A DNA stretch of 64,000 nt from Flavobacterium rhamnosiphilum (GTDB lineage Bacteria; Bacteroidota; Bacteroidia; Flavobacteriales; Flavobacteriaceae): assembly GCF_004349195.1 (NCBI RefSeq), contig NZ_SMLG01000008.1, positions 1 to 64,000 on the forward strand, written 5' to 3'. The notes below the pieces were generated by a model that was not told where the DNA came from, did not search any database, and worked only from the letters and a program-made list of their open reading frames with translations. Within the stretch, counting starts at the first letter, position 1, and every line of letters starts with the position of its first letter. Of this stretch, positions 61,732 to 64,000 are shown in pieces. The translations under genes and the position numbers were made by a program.

Positions 61732-63081
61732 TTAGTTGGTGCTAATGTTATATTTTTCTAAACGTCGGTATAATGCGCCTCTGGACAATCCCAATTCCTC
61801 AGCAGTTTTACTAATATTGTTATTGTTCTTGAAAAGGATTTTTTCAATGGCTGTTTTTTCGACAGCCGAAAGCTGAATATCGTCCTGGCTTTCTTCGTAA
61901 GTTGTTATTTGTTCCAAATCCAAATCCGATACAGTAATTCGATTGTTTTCACAAAGAATAACGGCACGTTCTATTCGGTTCTCCATTTCACGGATGTTCC
62001 CGTTCCAAGCGTGTTTTTCGATTTGTTCCAATGCTTTTTCGTCAAAAGTGATTTCATCCCGTCCGTATTTAGCAATCATTTTTTGCAAAAGATAGTATGC
62101 CAAGGGAATTTTGTCTTCGTTTCGTTCTCGTAATGGAGGCAACACGATTTCCATAGTATTAATGCGATAATACAAATCTTCTCGGAAGTTTTTATCGGCA
62201 ACTTCCTGTTTCAAATCCATGTTGGTAGCCGTGATAATACGAACATTCAAAGGTCTTGCTTTCGATTCTCCCAATCGGGTTACCGTTTTGGTTTGGATAA
62301 CTTGCAAGAGTTTAGATTGTAAATGCAAAGGCACATTTCCAATTTCATCCAAAAAAATAGTGCCGTTTTGAGCCATTTCAAAACGTCCGGCAGTGTCGAC
62401 TTTGGCATCTGTAAAAGCGCCTTTGGCATAACCAAATAATTCGCTTTCAAAAATATTGGAATTCAAAGAACCCAAATCAACGTGAATAAAAGGACTGTTT
62501 TTTCGTTCCGATTGGCTAAAGATATGATGTGATAAAACAAATTTACCAGTTCCGTTCTCGCCAAGGATTAAGACATTGGCATCCGTTTTTGCTACTTTAT
62601 CAGCCAGTGAATACGCCTTTTTGATAACCTCTGAATTACCAACAAAGAATTCGTCTACAATCCCGATATTATTTGATCTCTTCTGCTCTTTCCGACTTTT
62701 ATCAACAGCATGTTTTACAACGCTGAGCAATTTTTCGTTTTCCCAAGGTTTTAAAATATAATCAAAAGCCCCCGCTTTTAATCCTTCTACAGCCGTTTCT
62801 ACCTTTCCAAAAGCAGTCATTAAAATAACGACAGTTTTTGGCGAAAGTGTTTTTATTTCTCTTAATAAATACAAACCCTCTTTGCCGTCTTCAAATCCTA
62901 TTCTGTAATTCATGTCGAGCAAAACCACATCTATGGTATTTTTTGCCAATAATTCAACTACATTCTTCGGATTATTGAGCGTATAAATGTTTTCAAAATG
63001 TTTTTTAAGGAGCATTTTGGAAGCAAAAAGAATGTCTTCTTGGTCGTCTATGACTAAAATAGAGGCGTTGGTTTTTTTCAT
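61732..63081 (-). CDS. Sigma-54-dependent response regulator, NtrC family
   Basis: A 449-residue regulator. The receiver domain has DVVLLDMNYR with the phospho-aspartate (about residue 57). The AAA+ domain has Walker A GENGTGK, ELFGYAKGAFTDA and Walker B TIFLDEIGN. The sigma-54 contact loop is GAFTDA rather than GAFTGA, a change I recall in other Bacteroidota members. The C-terminal Fis-type HTH is ISKTAEELGLSRGALYRRL. It likely activates the divergent HlyD operon through the paired palindromes at 63172-63208. Confidence 0.94.
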   Translation of the reverse strand: MKKTNASILVIDDQEDILFASKMLLKKHFENIYTLNNPKNVVELLAKNTIDVVLLDMNYRIGFEDGKEGLYLLREIKTLSPKTVVILMTAFGKVETAVEGLKAGAFDYILKPWENEKLLSVVKHAVDKSRKEQKRSNNIGIVDEFFVGNSEVIKKAYSLADKVAKTDANVLILGENGTGKFVLSHHIFSQSERKNSPFIHVDLGSLNSNIFESELFGYAKGAFTDAKVDTAGRFEMAQNGTIFLDEIGNVPLHLQSKLLQVIQTKTVTRLGESKARPLNVRIITATNMDLKQEVADKNFREDLYYRINTMEIVLPPLRERNEDKIPLAYYLLQKMIAKYGRDEITFDEKALEQIEKHAWNGNIREMENRIERAVILCENNRITVSDLDLEQITTYEESQDDIQLSAVEKTAIEKILFKNNNNISKTAEELGLSRGALYRRLEKYNISTN

Positions 63082-63171
63082 GTGAGGCTAATATTTGCTT
63101 TTTTTATAGGAACATGGTATCGCTATTCTTCATTTTTAGATTATAATTTGGAATCATAGCGATTTCATTAC

Positions 63172-63280
63172 TGTTCGGTTTCGGACAAAAGGTGTTCGAT
63201 AATGGACACCTTTTAAATTTTATTAAAAATAAAAACTTAAAAATAAGGCTGTTGCAATGTTTAAATTTTTGGCACGAAAA
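63172..63280 (+). promoter_or_regulatory. Paired enhancer sites and possible sigma-54 promoter
   Basis: Two 16 bp palindromes with the pattern TGTTCG-N4-YGGACA lie at 63172-63187 and 63193-63208, with centres 21 bp apart, which is two helical turns. About 60 bases downstream TTGGCACG (63269-63276) fits the sigma-54 -24 element, but the -12 position reads TCCC instead of TTGC. The ATG of the HlyD-type gene is at 63309. The layout fits activation by the divergent NtrC-type regulator. Confidence 0.6.
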
Positions 63281-63308
63281 TCCCTTTAAGCTTACCAAAT
63301 CATCAACA

Positions 63309-64000
63309 ATGGACACCATAATTGCACGTAAAACTAACAAAAATAAGTATCTTTTAATCGCATTACCAATTATCTTACTCTTTGGGTATTTTGTCTTTAC
63401 TTCGGCAACAAAAAAAAGAAGTCTTACCATAAAGAGAGCCGAAATCACAATTAAGACAGTTGAAAATGATTTTTTTGAAGATTTTATGTCTTTTCAGGCA
63501 AAAGCCGTTCCTTTAAATTCAATGTTGGTTAACATCATAGAAGGTGGAGCGGTTCAGGAAATATTTGTCGAAAATGGAGATAGGGTTATAAAAGGGCAAC
63601 CGCTGGCAAGATTGTATAATCCTAATGCTGAATTGGCGTATATGCAACAGGAAACCGCCATCATTGAGCAAATTAATAATTTGAATAAAGCCAAACTCGA
63701 TTTGAGAAACCAAGAATTGAATTTAGCAAAAGACTTGATCGCAATAGAACATGATTATTTGGATGCCAAAAATCTGTATGATTTGAACAAGAAACTTTTT
63801 GAACAAGAAATACTCGCTAAAAACGAATGGGAAAAAACCAAAGAGAATTATCGTTTCCAAAAGGAGCGTATGAACATCATAAAGCAAAGCGTCAAAAAGG
63901 AAAAACTGGCGAATCAAATTCAGATTGGGCAACTTAACCAATCGATTGCCATAATGAACAAAAGTCTGGACATTTTGAGAGCCAACAAGCAGCATTTTTT
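63309..64000 (+). CDS. HlyD/RND-type membrane fusion protein, partial
   Basis: The frame is open from ATG 63309 to the window edge, 230 codons. A membrane anchor (YLLIALPIILLFGYFVF) follows a basic start. The lipoyl-like beta hairpin IIEGGAVQEIFVENGDRVIKGQ and PLARLYNPNAEL follow, then a long coiled coil. This fits the periplasmic adaptor of a tripartite efflux or ABC export system, whose other genes lie off the window. It is divergent from the two-component genes, which likely control it. Confidence 0.88.
   Translation, partial: MDTIIARKTNKNKYLLIALPIILLFGYFVFTSATKKRSLTIKRAEITIKTVENDFFEDFMSFQAKAVPLNSMLVNIIEGGAVQEIFVENGDRVIKGQPLARLYNPNAELAYMQQETAIIEQINNLNKAKLDLRNQELNLAKDLIAIEHDYLDAKNLYDLNKKLFEQEILAKNEWEKTKENYRFQKERMNIIKQSVKKEKLANQIQIGQLNQSIAIMNKSLDILRANKQHF

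Noticed and set aside
63104-63995. Three minus-strand ORFs opposite the HlyD-type gene
   Set aside because: The plus-strand frame is continuous, with membrane anchor, lipoyl-like hairpin and coiled coil; the antisense frames also cross the paired palindromes.

Overview
The window looks like a chromosomal segment of a Flavobacterium-like member of the Bacteroidota. The DNA is A/T-rich. Many upstream regions carry the TAnnTTTG -7 element of Bacteroidota promoters. The gene set is also typical of the group: secreted proteins with an SprB-like repeat, a DUF3822/rsmD pair, a dnaX without the zinc module, a PEP carboxylase, and an arginine decarboxylase next to a deoxyhypusine-synthase-like gene. 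Species cannot be named from this alone.

Positions 1-39,900 are mostly housekeeping. In order they hold: a truncated secreted PKD/SprB-type protein; a polyphosphate operon (SixA-like phosphatase, ppk1, ppx-like, TMEM175-like channel); dnaX with a frameshift signal; MidA-like methyltransferase; rnpB; a dicarboxylate symporter; panE-like, rsmD/DUF3822 and an SF1 helicase; a DOPA-dioxygenase-like gene; a DUF1778/GNAT toxin-antitoxin pair with its operator; kdsB; a K+ channel; a lysophospholipid-type acyltransferase; an XRE regulator with four matching operators facing a zinc carboxypeptidase; an Lrp-type regulator; ppc; DNA repair genes (deoxyinosine-glycosylase-like, recQ); polyamine-related genes; aroB; proline dehydrogenase; and an ABC exporter.

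A tRNA-Val gene at 39,939-40,013 marks the change to accessory DNA. From about 40,000 to 52,000 lies a defence-type island. It has a two-gene unit with a possible HEPN-like protein, a divergent XRE regulator, gene remnants, a DUF1016 PD-(D/E)XK nuclease, and a type I restriction-modification operon (hsdM frameshifted, hsdS, an extra gene, hsdR). The extra gene carries an Abi/HEPN-type RX4H motif and a C-terminal segment resembling the C-terminus of HsdR. A frameshifted ParA-like gene closes the island.

From about 52,000 to 60,400 the DNA is built of short modules separated by repeats. A ~50-80 bp repeat, usually ending in a hairpin terminator, occurs four times in the same orientation. A ~305 bp direct repeat flanks a pair of secreted-protein genes. 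A 183 bp MITE-like element has 19 bp terminal inverted repeats and a 6 bp target duplication, and a truncated copy lies next to the tRNA island. Cargo genes are secreted proteins, a DoxX-like protein, a bestrophin, an FAD monooxygenase with N-terminal zinc-ribbon motifs, and a PepSY-like protein.

The end of the window holds a histidine kinase / sigma-54 response regulator pair, divergent from an HlyD-type membrane-fusion gene cut by the window edge. Two identical-pattern 16 bp palindromes spaced 21 bp lie between them and are likely enhancer sites. No rRNA, CRISPR array or intact transposase was seen.
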